DNA of 64,000 bases from a virus. Under the pieces are notes generated by a model. The model made no database searches and had not been told where the DNA came from. It saw nothing but the letters and a program-made list of their open reading frames with translations. Below are positions 25,017 to 36,000 of the stretch, in pieces. Position 1 is the first letter of the stretch; every line of letters starts with the position of its first letter. The translations under genes and the position numbers were made by a program. The stretch spans positions 31,390 through 95,389 of the IMG/VR virus record IMGVR_UViG_3300042389_000724, one strand, 5' to 3'.

Positions 25017-25556
25017 ATGCCAAGCGAAATAGTAGATCCCGATGACGAGTCACAGTTTCCCGCCGCTCCCGAGCAGTACAATTCTGCTCCTATTACTATT
25101 AGTAGGTTTGGTGCATATGTGCGTTCAACTGCTGAAAGCACATCATCTAGCCCTGTGTCTTCTTGGGTAAATGACCTCACAAACAACGCAACGAATCCTT
25201 CATTTTCTTTTTCGGGTGTTTTGAGTGAGGTAATAGTCTTCAATCGCAAACTGAATGAAACAGAAAGACAACAGGTATATGCCTATCTGTCGCAGAAATA
25301 CAATTTGAACGAAAGACTGCCAAAATCTTTTGATCAATCTAGGAATTCTGCATATCAGGCTGGTCTTACATTCTGGGATGTAGAGAATCACCCAAACAAA
25401 AAGAACTTGGACGAGTTGCCGTTTGTGTGTGAGTTTTCTGGTCTTACTTTGCAGTCGTTTTTCTCTATTCCTGATCTTGTGTATAAGTCTGTCGGAACTC
25501 GTCTGGCGGACGGAACTACTCTTTCGGGCGATACATATACAAACATAGGACTGTAA
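25017..25556 (+). CDS. Truncated LamG-tail protein, virion-associated
   Basis: A 179-residue protein. Residues about 62-95 are the closing part of a LamG/ConA-type domain (FSGVLSEVIVFNRKLNETERQQVYAYLSQKYNLN), the same motif that ends the first LamG module of the upstream giant protein, but the preceding strands of a full domain are missing. The C-terminal half is unrecognised. It lies 15 bases after the giant gene and nine before gp8, with GAAAGG ahead of the ATG. Either it is a fragment left by domain shuffling or a small partner that completes a domain in trans. Confidence 0.6.
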   Translation: MPSEIVDPDDESQFPAAPEQYNSAPITISRFGAYVRSTAESTSSSPVSSWVNDLTNNATNPSFSFSGVLSEVIVFNRKLNETERQQVYAYLSQKYNLNERLPKSFDQSRNSAYQAGLTFWDVENHPNKKNLDELPFVCEFSGLTLQSFFSIPDLVYKSVGTRLADGTTLSGDTYTNIGL

Positions 25557-25565
25557 GGAGAAGAC

Positions 25566-27932
25566 ATGGCATTCGTAAAAGCATCACTGAAAAGATCATA
25601 CGCTGAGAGTTTCCTAGCCGAATTGGAGAGGAACGAAAATCAGTACTTCTTTTTTGTCGCCAAAGGCACTACATGGGAAAATGAAAACACTCCCAGTGAG
25701 TACATTGACACGATTTTGTCAGAAAATCAAGTCATGGGAGAGATCATCGGATACAAAAAGATCATCCCGCAGGATGTTGTGTTCGCTGTTCCGAGATACG
25801 AATGGATCAGTGGTGTTTCTTATGACCGATATGATGATTCTGTGGAACTGTTTTCCGAAGATGATCCAAAGCAATTCTATGTGGTCACATCTACAAATAC
25901 TGTGTACAAGTGTTTGGATAACAATGGTGGAGCAGTTTCTACCGTAGAGCCTACGATAACTTCTCCCACTCCTTTCACTACATCTGATGGTTATCGTTGG
26001 AAGTATTTAACCACACTTCAAGAATCTGACATTCCATACGAACTCACAGACTATATGCCTATCGACAAGGCTGTTAGTGCTGTTGATGTAAACACGGTCA
26101 ACCAGTTCAATACACAGATACAAGCCATTCCTGGTGAACTTGTTCGGGTTGATATTAGTAACGCTAGTGGTGCCTCTGCTGGTGTGTACCAAAATAGTGT
26201 GTTTAGAACCAATGAAAACATCGCCAACGCTTACATTCAAGTTGCTGCTTTCACCAAGATAGATGCTGAAACAAGCACTGTAAAGATAACAGATTCTGTG
26301 TCAATTGGTCGTATCAGACAGGCAAGCGTTTCTGGTTTTAGTGTGTCGAATTATGTTGGACACGCCATTCGTGTCGAAGCAAGTACGGTGAACTCTTCAC
26401 AGGTTGGAAATTACGGAATAATAAGCGCAGTTCAAGAGACAGCAAACGATATTACATTCACGGTGAAGAATGATGTGGTGAATTTCATAGTCAGTCCTTC
26501 CACGGGAACTGGATGGGCATCTGTGGAAATTCTTCCGTTCATCAATATTGTTGGTGACGGTGAAGGTGCTTATGTAAAGCCAGTAATGAATACTTCAAAG
26601 AATATCACTGGCGTGGTGGTAGTTAGTGGTGGAAAAAACTACAACAAAGTTTCTTGCGTTCTCAACAGCAATAAAAATGCTGTTACAGTGCATCCAACTT
26701 TAAGACCTGTTCTGTCTCCTAAAGAGGGTCATGGAAGCAATATTTTGAGTGAACTAAATGCTCAGGATGTGATACTCATCATTAATATTGGAGAAGAACA
26801 AGCAAACAAGATTATTGGGGGCGGATCTTACAGACAGTACGGAATCATAAAGAATCCTGTTTTGAGTAGTGGATTGAACAGAGTCGCTGGTACAGAAGAT
26901 CCTCTGTATAGAGATCTGACAGTGATATGTCCGACGCAGTATTTCTCTCCTAATCATTTTTCTGGTGATCTCTACAATTTTATCACTGGTATCGAAAGTG
27001 GTGCTTCCGCCAAGGTTGTCGAACTTCGTGCATATTCTTCTCCCAATCCATCAGAGACATGGGCTACCATAAAAACAGTGAAGTCTAGTCCAGAGTTTCT
27101 GACTCAGCGAGCAAACAGGGACATTTACTATTTGAGTCTTGATCGCAGCCCTGTCCCCTCTTTTATTCTTGGTGAAACAGTTCGGCAGTCTGTTCCCGCA
27201 GGGACTGCAATATTTCAAAGCGTTTCATATGGATTTGATGTGTTGAGTAGAGGAACCGTGTTGTCGGTTTCTGGAGCAACTCTTGAGATTCGTCTGACTA
27301 GTAACAGCGGATTTGTGGCTAATGTGCCTGGCGCGACTCTTGAGGCTGTTATTTCTGGTGTAACGGCTGCTATTACAGCAGTTTCTCCAAAGAATGGAGA
27401 GCGACTACTCATCTCTTCGGCTATCGGGGATTCTGCTCAATTTATTGAAGATGCAAGCGGTAATCAGACAGGATATTCGGTTTATGAAATTGGCTCTCCT
27501 TACAGCAACCAAAATGAAATCCCTTCATACAGCGGACTGTATGTCTTGAATCTTGTAACCAGTGCGAACGCTGCTACTGGTGGATTGGACTTGACATCAT
27601 CGCAGATGACTTTGAATTCATTTAGCAATGGAGACAAAATCGTTCAAGGCACTACAAGCGGCTATACCGATTACGCAACTGGTGATGTTTATTACTGGGA
27701 TTTTGTGAATCCTGCTTATGGCAGACTATATGTTTCCAATGTTCTTGGTGTATTCAGGAGCGTTCAAACACACGGACTGACTGGTACTACTTTGGGGGCA
27801 TTTGTGGTTGCCTCTGTTGACAAGCCAGAGATTAAACCTAATTCGGGTGAAATCTTATACATAGACAATGTACGACCCATTCAAAGAATTTTTGGTCAAG
27901 AAGAAGAATTCCGAGTCCGTCTTGGCTTCTAA
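25566..27932 (+). CDS. 8: gp8-like baseplate wedge protein
   Basis: A 788-residue protein at the gene 8 position, more than twice the length of T4 gp8 (334). The N-terminal 175 residues match gp8: RSYAESFLAELERNENQYFFFVAKGTTWENENTPSEY, VFAVPRYEW, then VYKCLDNNGGA and PFTTSDGYRWKYLTTLQESD, ending LTDYMPI. The long C-terminal addition is Ser/Val/Gly-rich with many short strands and repeated SGATLE/PGATLE units at about 580-610. A GGAG site stands before the ATG. Confidence 0.87.
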   Translation: MAFVKASLKRSYAESFLAELERNENQYFFFVAKGTTWENENTPSEYIDTILSENQVMGEIIGYKKIIPQDVVFAVPRYEWISGVSYDRYDDSVELFSEDDPKQFYVVTSTNTVYKCLDNNGGAVSTVEPTITSPTPFTTSDGYRWKYLTTLQESDIPYELTDYMPIDKAVSAVDVNTVNQFNTQIQAIPGELVRVDISNASGASAGVYQNSVFRTNENIANAYIQVAAFTKIDAETSTVKITDSVSIGRIRQASVSGFSVSNYVGHAIRVEASTVNSSQVGNYGIISAVQETANDITFTVKNDVVNFIVSPSTGTGWASVEILPFINIVGDGEGAYVKPVMNTSKNITGVVVVSGGKNYNKVSCVLNSNKNAVTVHPTLRPVLSPKEGHGSNILSELNAQDVILIINIGEEQANKIIGGGSYRQYGIIKNPVLSSGLNRVAGTEDPLYRDLTVICPTQYFSPNHFSGDLYNFITGIESGASAKVVELRAYSSPNPSETWATIKTVKSSPEFLTQRANRDIYYLSLDRSPVPSFILGETVRQSVPAGTAIFQSVSYGFDVLSRGTVLSVSGATLEIRLTSNSGFVANVPGATLEAVISGVTAAITAVSPKNGERLLISSAIGDSAQFIEDASGNQTGYSVYEIGSPYSNQNEIPSYSGLYVLNLVTSANAATGGLDLTSSQMTLNSFSNGDKIVQGTTSGYTDYATGDVYYWDFVNPAYGRLYVSNVLGVFRSVQTHGLTGTTLGAFVVASVDKPEIKPNSGEILYIDNVRPIQRIFGQEEEFRVRLGF

Positions 27933-27941
27933 GAGGAACAC

Positions 27942-30900
27942 ATGGCATACGATCCAAGCATATTCAATATCAATCCTTACTACGATGACTTTGATGCAGC
28001 AAAGGGGTTTTTGCGTGTTCTCTTCAAGCCTGGATATGCAGTTCAGGCTCGTGAACTAACACAGGCTCAAACACTTCTACAGAATCAACTATCGAAAATA
28101 GGAGATCACCTTTTCAAGGATGGATCTCGTATTATCGGTGGTGGCATTTCTGTGAGAAATGCATCTTACATCATGGTAGATGCTGGAGTTTCTTCTCCTC
28201 TACTCGGTGCTACCAATTATGAAGACTTGATTGGTTCTGTTTTGACATCAAGTATTGATGGTGACCTGACCGAAGCACGGGTGGTTCATTATGTTGCTCC
28301 CGATGTGTCCTCGGATGGATTGCTGGTACTTATCGTTGATTTTGTCTCTGGATTTGCATTCGAAAGCAGTTTCAATCTCACGAAAGGATCTTTTCAGTAT
28401 AACGGCTTTGTTCCTGCTCCATCGGCTTTTTTAGACGGTGTTGAGTACCCATCAACAGGAACCTGCAAACTCGTATCCGTAAACGAGGGAGTCTTTTATA
28501 TTGATGGATTCTTTGTGCGTTCTTCCACGCAATTCTTCTCTCCATATGAGAAAAATGCTGTTCGTAGAGATTTTCGATTCGACGGTTTTAGTCAACTGAA
28601 TAAAAAGATTGGATTCTTGATTACCCGTGATGGTGTAACGGAACGAGATGACAATACTCTGAGAGATCCTGCAATCGGATCGTACAACTACAATGCGCCT
28701 GGAGCAGATCGTTACAAGATAACTCCTGTGCTTTCACAGGTAGAACTTTTAGATACACCTGATGATTTTGTTGAACTCGTTCGTTTTGAGGGCGGAAAGG
28801 TTGTAAAGAAAGCAGATCGAATTTCTTATGGCGAAATAGAAAAAACACTAGCCAGAAGAACATTCGATGAGTCTGGTTCATACAGCGTGAATCCTTTTGA
28901 TATCTCTATCAAGAGGACTGCTGACAGCACAGAGTATTTCAATCTTGTCATGGGTCAAGGTAAGGCTTACATTCTTGGGCAAGAGGTTGAAAATGCCTAT
29001 CCAAAAGTTTTGCCGTTTCCTAGAGCGCAGACCGTTCAAGAAGAGGGGACATCAAGTCCTCTTTCCTACGATTTCAGCACGGGAAACTATTTGGATGTAA
29101 CATTCAACTCAGATTCTCAAACACTATTCGCCAGCAATCTACCGTCTATTGCGTCAGGCTCTGTGCTTGCGAGATTTTTTGGAACAACCAACAACACCGT
29201 TGCAACTGGCTATGTTCATGGTGCAATTCCCACGAATGCAAACGGTGTATCAGCGAAAACATATAGGCTCTATCTGTACGGTATAAGCGGAGCAGTTCAG
29301 AGTGGAAGATCTGCTTGCATCTATCTCCACACAAACGGAAACACACTCGGAAGATTTGCTCCATCATCGGGAACAACATTTCCTTCTCCGTCTCAAACCG
29401 TACAGCAGTCTTTGGTTTACGAGGTTACTCCAGGATATGCAGTATCTGATTTTTCTTCTTTGAGGGTTGTTGGCAAACTTGTTGGTGGAAACACCAATCT
29501 TGTTGCTGCCTCGCACACTGCGCCAAACACCACATACAGTGTAACAAAAGATCACTTCAGTGATTCATTAGTGAGTCCGAGTTCTAGTGTTTTTTCTTTC
29601 TTCAATTACGGTTCTGGTGCTAACACTTCCTCAAGCGACACGCAAGAGATTGCTATCATTGATCAGAACGGAAATGCATTTGTTCCTCCAGCATCTGGAA
29701 CAATATTGTCCTCTGTTGACACATCTCAGTTTTCGTTGGTGATTACGAATGCTGCAAATGGATTCACCAGCGGTAGTTTCCGTATAGCCGCTCCCGTAAT
29801 ATACACTCCTGTTATCAGTGATGTGAATACCTACCGATACAAGACCACTGCTACTTCAACTCATCAATTTGTTACCAACTCTTTCAAGACAGATTCTGTT
29901 GGCAGAAAGTATTTTACGCTTCCGCACATTGATGTGTTCTCGATTTCTTCGATTGTAAATCAGGCTGATCAACAAATTTTTGCAGATGATTTTGAATTGG
30001 ATGATGGTCAACGCGAATCGCATTATGAAAATGCTAGACTGTATATCAAAGAGAATGCTTCTAGCAAGTCCGTTTACAATGGAACAGCAGGAACAGCGAT
30101 TACTCTTGTTGTGTCCTACTCCAGGTTTACCCACAATGGTTTGCAGTGTGCTCCATTCATAGGAAAACACTCATACACAGATCTTGAATATGAAAAGATT
30201 CCTCTTTACACAAATCCCAGAACAGGAAAGACCGTTTCTCTTGCAAATTGCATAGACTTCAGGCGGTCTGGTTTGACATCATCGGTGGCTATGCTCAAGC
30301 CATATGGTCGCTCCGAGTTTGGTACAATTGGCGACACGCAGATCAAGTACAGCCACTACTTGCCAAGAATTGACAAGATTTGTTTGAAGGCGGATGTAGA
30401 AGACGGATCTCCTCTGTTTTTCTTGGAATCTGGTACACCAGATATTTCACCCGTGTCTCCTTCAGATCCAGCAGACTCTTTGGTGCTAGCAACTCTCACC
30501 GTTCCTGCGTACACACATAATCCAGAAGACATCATGATCTCTCCCGTGAATTCGAAGAGATATACCATGTCTGATATTGGACGAATGGAGAAGCGTGTTG
30601 ATGATGTAGAGGTGTTTACTAAACTATCTCTATCTGAAACAGAATTGGAAACGCGATCACTGAAAACATCGGTTTCTCAAACAGAACCGCTGAAGACTTC
30701 TATCTTTGTGGATGAACTGTATGGACACTCTTCTTCGGATGTAGTATCCAATTTCCATTCATGTTCTATAGATTTGGAGCGATCTGAACTAAGACCATTC
30801 TTTGTTCCGTTTGATGTTGGTTTTGTGGAAGGTGTCACATCCGATACTCGTGAATCTGCTGATGGAATCGTTACACTAAATTACACATCAAAACTCTACA

Positions 30901-32873
30901 TCGACAACAAGAAGTACACCAAGACAATCAAGCCAAATCCTTCGAATAATGTAAACTGGTTGGGTTTCTTGAAGATCACTCCTCAAGTGACCACCATTTA
31001 TGACAAATCGGTAAGACCTGTTGTGAAAACCAATTCTCTCATGGAGAATGATAATTGGCTTTCATCTAACGCAAATGATGATCGTGGATTCGGTACTCAA
31101 TGGAACGATTGGGAGAGCATTTGGTTTGGGATTAACGATATAGAGGAAGAGCAGCAGGACATACAGAACCGAATTCTACAAACTCCTCGTATAAATTCCG
31201 AGTCTTCGGTTTCCAATATCAATTCTGGAAATGTCAAAGTTTCAGCAAGCAGAAACGCACAATCTGTGGATCAGCGCACAAGTAGTTTCATGCGTACCAG
31301 ATATCTGAAAAACCGAATCAAGACAAAAATCGAAAACAAAATAATCGACAGAAGTGTAATTCCATATATCCCATATCAAACTGTGTCGGGATTGGCTACT
31401 GGACTGAAGCCAAATTCTCAGAGTCTTTCTGTGTTCTTTGACAGTGATCTTGTGTTGTCTGGAGTTACGAGTGATGAAAACGGTACATCAAGGTTTTCGT
31501 TTGACATCATAAACTCTTCTGCGCTAGTAGGAAGCAGAACTGTTCGTATTTCTGATGCAGACGCAATTGAAAATTCTACTCTTTCTGCTGATGCGGTTTA
31601 CCACTGCTCTGGGATTTTGAATCAGAGAGATTCTGGATCTTTTTCTACAAGACCCCCAGAACTACGCAGGCAGTCTGTTAATAGTGAAACCATAGCAAAA
31701 GATCCGTTCAACCGCGATCTTGATACAATCGAAAACAATCAGTGGTCAGATCCTCTTTCACAAACATTCTTTGTCGATAAGAAAACGAATGCAGAAGGAA
31801 TTTTCCTTAACAGCGTTTCTCTATTCTTCTCGTCCAAGGATTCGAAACTGCCTGTTGCTGTTCAGATTCGTCCCACTCTTTCGGGATATCCTTCTCCATC
31901 TGTTGTTCTGCCTTTCAGTACAGTTGTCAAGATGCCTTCTGAAGTAAATGCATCTAGCGTTCCAGCCGAAACCAAGTTTGAGTTCAGCAGTCCTGTGTAT
32001 TTGGAACCTGGAGAATATTCGATTTGTGTTTTGACAAACAGCGATGACTATGAGTTGTTTGCTGCCGAGTCTTCGTTCAACTCCATACCAAATTCTTCTT
32101 CCACATCTGGAAGAGCAGGAAACAATCAATTGGTGGGAACGCTCTTTGTTGCACAGGGATTGGGTGCTGCTGTTCCAGACAATACCACGGATCTTATGTT
32201 CTCATTGGAACGCTGCGAGTTTGCTTCTCAAGGAACATATAGCATCAATGGTGCTACCAATCTTTCCGATGTTCAAGTAGTGAAGTTTTATTCGAGTGAG
32301 ATTATTCCGAGTGGTTGTTCGATCAGCCGACAGATCGGAACAACAGAATTTTACAATGGAGAGTCGATTTATCCAGAGACTGCTATTACACCAAACATAG
32401 TCTATACACTTCGTCGTGGTGCGAGTAATGCAGTTTCTCCAGTCTTCGACAGGCAGACTCTTGTTGGAACATCCGTTCAAATGTACACCAATCGCACCTC
32501 CACATCTCCTTATTCTGAATATGTGTCACGAGTTGTTGAGTTGCCCGACTACATTACTTCCAATGGTATTGCGGTTTTCGTGGATGAAAACACTCCCACT
32601 CAAACACAGATAAGCGTACAGTACCGATGCAGCGTTTCTGGCGAGACTGATATTTTTGACAAGCCTTGGGCGAATCTCAGTAGAAGTTTGAATACTCCAC
32701 AATTCACCAGTTCTTCGGATCTTGACTTCCGAGAGGCAGAGTTCAGGGGTGTTACCAGTTCATTCCAGTCCTATCAGATTAAAGTGAGACTGTCTTCTGC
32801 TGCATCCCCAACATATTCAAGAACTCCATCTGTTAGAAATATTCGTACCATCAGTTTCATACAACCAACCTAA
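27942..32873 (+). CDS. DUF4815-type baseplate/virion protein at the gp9-gp10 position
   Basis: A 1643-residue protein whose N terminus has the DUF4815 signature: NINPYYDDFDAAKGFLRVLF, KPGYAVQARELTQAQTLLQNQLSKIGDHLFKDG, IIGGGISV. The middle carries TSTHQF, VFSISSIVNQAD, NCIDFRRSG and SHYLPRIDKICLK, and the C terminus a conserved DPLSQTFFVDKKTNAEGIFL block followed by EYSICVLTNSDDYELF. Proteins of this kind lie in the baseplate cluster of T4-like marine phages and probably act as the outer wedge (gp9/gp10 role). GAGG precedes the ATG. It is followed without gap by a short coiled-coil gene. Confidence 0.78.
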   Translation: MAYDPSIFNINPYYDDFDAAKGFLRVLFKPGYAVQARELTQAQTLLQNQLSKIGDHLFKDGSRIIGGGISVRNASYIMVDAGVSSPLLGATNYEDLIGSVLTSSIDGDLTEARVVHYVAPDVSSDGLLVLIVDFVSGFAFESSFNLTKGSFQYNGFVPAPSAFLDGVEYPSTGTCKLVSVNEGVFYIDGFFVRSSTQFFSPYEKNAVRRDFRFDGFSQLNKKIGFLITRDGVTERDDNTLRDPAIGSYNYNAPGADRYKITPVLSQVELLDTPDDFVELVRFEGGKVVKKADRISYGEIEKTLARRTFDESGSYSVNPFDISIKRTADSTEYFNLVMGQGKAYILGQEVENAYPKVLPFPRAQTVQEEGTSSPLSYDFSTGNYLDVTFNSDSQTLFASNLPSIASGSVLARFFGTTNNTVATGYVHGAIPTNANGVSAKTYRLYLYGISGAVQSGRSACIYLHTNGNTLGRFAPSSGTTFPSPSQTVQQSLVYEVTPGYAVSDFSSLRVVGKLVGGNTNLVAASHTAPNTTYSVTKDHFSDSLVSPSSSVFSFFNYGSGANTSSSDTQEIAIIDQNGNAFVPPASGTILSSVDTSQFSLVITNAANGFTSGSFRIAAPVIYTPVISDVNTYRYKTTATSTHQFVTNSFKTDSVGRKYFTLPHIDVFSISSIVNQADQQIFADDFELDDGQRESHYENARLYIKENASSKSVYNGTAGTAITLVVSYSRFTHNGLQCAPFIGKHSYTDLEYEKIPLYTNPRTGKTVSLANCIDFRRSGLTSSVAMLKPYGRSEFGTIGDTQIKYSHYLPRIDKICLKADVEDGSPLFFLESGTPDISPVSPSDPADSLVLATLTVPAYTHNPEDIMISPVNSKRYTMSDIGRMEKRVDDVEVFTKLSLSETELETRSLKTSVSQTEPLKTSIFVDELYGHSSSDVVSNFHSCSIDLERSELRPFFVPFDVGFVEGVTSDTRESADGIVTLNYTSKLYIDNKKYTKTIKPNPSNNVNWLGFLKITPQVTTIYDKSVRPVVKTNSLMENDNWLSSNANDDRGFGTQWNDWESIWFGINDIEEEQQDIQNRILQTPRINSESSVSNINSGNVKVSASRNAQSVDQRTSSFMRTRYLKNRIKTKIENKIIDRSVIPYIPYQTVSGLATGLKPNSQSLSVFFDSDLVLSGVTSDENGTSRFSFDIINSSALVGSRTVRISDADAIENSTLSADAVYHCSGILNQRDSGSFSTRPPELRRQSVNSETIAKDPFNRDLDTIENNQWSDPLSQTFFVDKKTNAEGIFLNSVSLFFSSKDSKLPVAVQIRPTLSGYPSPSVVLPFSTVVKMPSEVNASSVPAETKFEFSSPVYLEPGEYSICVLTNSDDYELFAAESSFNSIPNSSSTSGRAGNNQLVGTLFVAQGLGAAVPDNTTDLMFSLERCEFASQGTYSINGATNLSDVQVVKFYSSEIIPSGCSISRQIGTTEFYNGESIYPETAITPNIVYTLRRGASNAVSPVFDRQTLVGTSVQMYTNRTSTSPYSEYVSRVVELPDYITSNGIAVFVDENTPTQTQISVQYRCSVSGETDIFDKPWANLSRSLNTPQFTSSSDLDFREAEFRGVTSSFQSYQIKVRLSSAASPTYSRTPSVRNIRTISFIQPT

Positions 32874-32874
32874 C

Positions 32875-33060
32875 ATGAGAAAATATACTAGATCTAATAC
32901 GGGTGCGTTGATACTATCTGATCGGTCTGTTGTGCGTGAATATGTGGAGAAAAAGGAACAGCACGAACGAATAGAGTGTCTAGCCAGAGAGATAGATACT
33001 CTTAAGCAGCAGATTCTCGAACTTCAGAACACAGTACTCAGACTAACCAAGAGCGAGTAA
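32875..33060 (+). CDS. Short coiled-coil protein
   Basis: A 61-residue protein. After a basic N terminus, residues 20-58 form a heptad pattern (EYVEKKEQHERIECLAREI, LKQQILELQNTVLRL), a strong coiled-coil with Leu and Ile at a and d positions. It lies two bases after the DUF4815 gene and three before the large fibre gene, with no clear ribosome site, so translation is probably coupled. It may trimerise a fibre or link fibre to baseplate; that is inference. Confidence 0.75.
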   Translation: MRKYTRSNTGALILSDRSVVREYVEKKEQHERIECLAREIDTLKQQILELQNTVLRLTKSE

Positions 33061-33062
33061 CC

Positions 33063-36000
33063 ATGCCAGTAGACACAGGACCAGACCGTATTGATTTCAC
33101 GATTCCAGAAGTGGATCTTGGTGATACCTTCAACACATGGAGGGACATTACTAATACATCTGTCTATAAACTCAATAAGGTCAAACTATATGAGGGATTG
33201 TCATCAGGTAGCGTGAATGTTATTGTGTCGGATGGGGGAACGGCTCAGTTCAAACTTCAAGACAATATTGTTGATGGTTTGTGTTTTACCGCTCATGTGG
33301 TGTTTGGGCAGGGAGTCACTTTCAACGGTCCTGTTACATTCAATGCGCCAACCTTTACGGTGAACGCAAACATCGTAACGATTGATGACTACAATCTGAT
33401 TCTAGGCGACACAAGCGCAGCGAGCGATGTAAACATTCAGGCTGCTGGAGGCGGCGGTCTTTTCATTAATCGTGGATCTGGAAAAACTGCCGAGTGGCTG
33501 TATCAACCAAAACTAGATGCTTATTCCAGCATTTACGGATTGTGTGGAGCGTGGTTGGGAAATGTCAATATTGGTTTGAGTGGTGCTTCGGCTGGTATTG
33601 TTCCTTTCCTTGGCACAACTCTTCCTATTCACGGATCATCAGTTCGTCTTGATGGAATATCCGCAGGTGAACACGGATTCCAAGTCAATCTTGTTGACAA
33701 TCCAGGAAAAACTGGAACTCGTAAGATAGAATTTTCTCGGTATTCTCCCACTGGCTCTACGGCTTTCATTGATGTAATGATGGAAGAGTCTGGAATTTCA
33801 TATGGAGGAAGACCATATGTATTCATCAAAGACGGTGTAAACCGAAAAACTGTGAGAACACCAAGCAACCACGGTTTTGTGGTTGGAACTCCAATCGTTT
33901 TGACAGGTGCTGGTGCATATGTCGCCGCCAAAGCAGATACTTCTGATAATGCAGAAGTCATCGGTATTGTTTCTCGTGTCGTTGACTCGGTGACATTTGA
34001 ACTAACATTCATCGGTGAAGTCTTCAACATCAATCCAACGGCAAATGTTGATGGAACAGGACTCATCACGGGTTCTGTTTACTATTTAAGTCCGTATGTT
34101 CAGGGAAAACTCACCGTCACGCAGCCGACTCAGCAGGGAGTCGTCCACAAAGCAGTTCTGATTGCTACTTCATCCACATCGGGAGTAGTAATTCCTTGGA
34201 CTGGTGGTGTGCTCACGCAACCACTGGTACTTGGTTCTTCCACCAATACTTCGGTCAGAATTTCACAATACAACAAGTTCCGTCTTGGAGATGTTGTACG
34301 CTATCGTGCGTTTGCTTCTCCAACAGGACTCACATACAACATCCCATCAGGTATCACAGGTGCTACCTACGATTACGGAATATTCGTGGTGGCTCAGGCA
34401 AACACCACCACTGAAGCAGAAGTTGCTGGTATAGTTGTTTCTACCGAACAAATTGCTGGCACATCGGTGAACCGCGCGTTCAACCTAATGATGGACGGAT
34501 TCTTTGAATTCCCGCAGGGGGTGTCTGCTGTAAACAATGGGTCTGTTGGAAACTTGCAGACAGGCACCGTTTATTTCTTGAACACAGATTGCGCGGGAAC
34601 CACACAGGCGTTTGAGGGTAGAACTGCTTGCTATAACAATTCGTCTCCTACTCAGGTGGGATATGTTCGCAAGCCGATGATGTATGCCATCAGCCCAACA
34701 AAGGGATATCTGTTCTCATATCGCGGTGATGTTACTGGTCTACCTGGTATTTCTGCCAATGTGCCTCTTGAAAGTCTTCTGATTCGTAATCTTGCCAGTG
34801 ATCAGAACGGAGATCTGGTATTCGGTGTCTACAGCGGAGGAGTTCAGGGTGGCAAGCAGGTCATGGTGTTCGACAACACCACAAAGGGAAATGTACGCAT
34901 AGGCGACAGCAATTTCACTAGCAGTTCTGTTGGTGCTGGTGCAACTCTGTCTGTTGCTGGCTCGATTTTTGCTGGCGATACATTTGCAACGAATGGTTCG
35001 GTGATGCTTGCTAGTCGTTACACGGGAGCATTCCCCACGACTTTGAATGTCATCGGCTCGGAATATAGCACGGGAAATACCGTGGTTGCTTACGGAGTTC
35101 GTCCGTCTTCCACCTCTTCCGCAGCGTCTTTCAAAAGCACATACGGTTCTACAAGCCTTGCACGAACTGCCATTGAGACAGGAGTTGTTGACGGAACATC
35201 GAATCCAAAGATGTCGTTCTTGGCGTACTACAACACTGCACACGCTGCTCCAGGCATCACCAATACAGCAGTGGGAACCGATGTTCCCATGTACGAGGTA
35301 ATGACCGTCACTCCTATTGGTCTTGGATTTGGATCCACGGCACCAGGGGCTTCGTTGGATGTTGTTGGCAGTGCAAGAGTTCGTACTCGTATGGGAATCG
35401 GCGCGAATTCAGACACATATCTTGCTGATGCGCTGCTTAATTTCGGAAACAATTACGAAAACACAGCCACACCTACTCCGAATCAGACCACATCAACCAT
35501 TCGTATGTACTCGGCTGCGGGTGCAACATATGGATTGAGTGTTTCCACAACAGCACTGAACATTGGAGCGCACCAGAGCGGTGCTTCCATCCGCCTCCAT
35601 GTTGATGGAGCGGAACGAGCCAGATTGACTGCTTCTGGTCTTGGTATAGGAACGGGTACTCCAGGCGCAAGTCTGGATGTGGAAGGTGATGCAATTGTTT
35701 ACGGAAAACTTTCCGTTGGCACATTTAGTGTTGCATCTGCTGGTGTACTGTACGGAAGTTGGCTTGGTGTGTGTGGTGGATCAATTCTATCCATTCCCAG
35801 AAAACTGGGAAGTGGGGGACGACAGTTTGTTTTCCGAGATGTAGTGTCTTGGGGCAGCAGCAGTTCTGATTTTGATGGTGCTCTTGTGATTGAAACGCCA
35901 CAGGTTTCATCAAAAAATCAAATGGACACCTATGTTATTCGTGGGTACAACTACGGACGACCATCGTCTGGCGAAGGTGCAGGCGAGTGGGAATGCGTGA

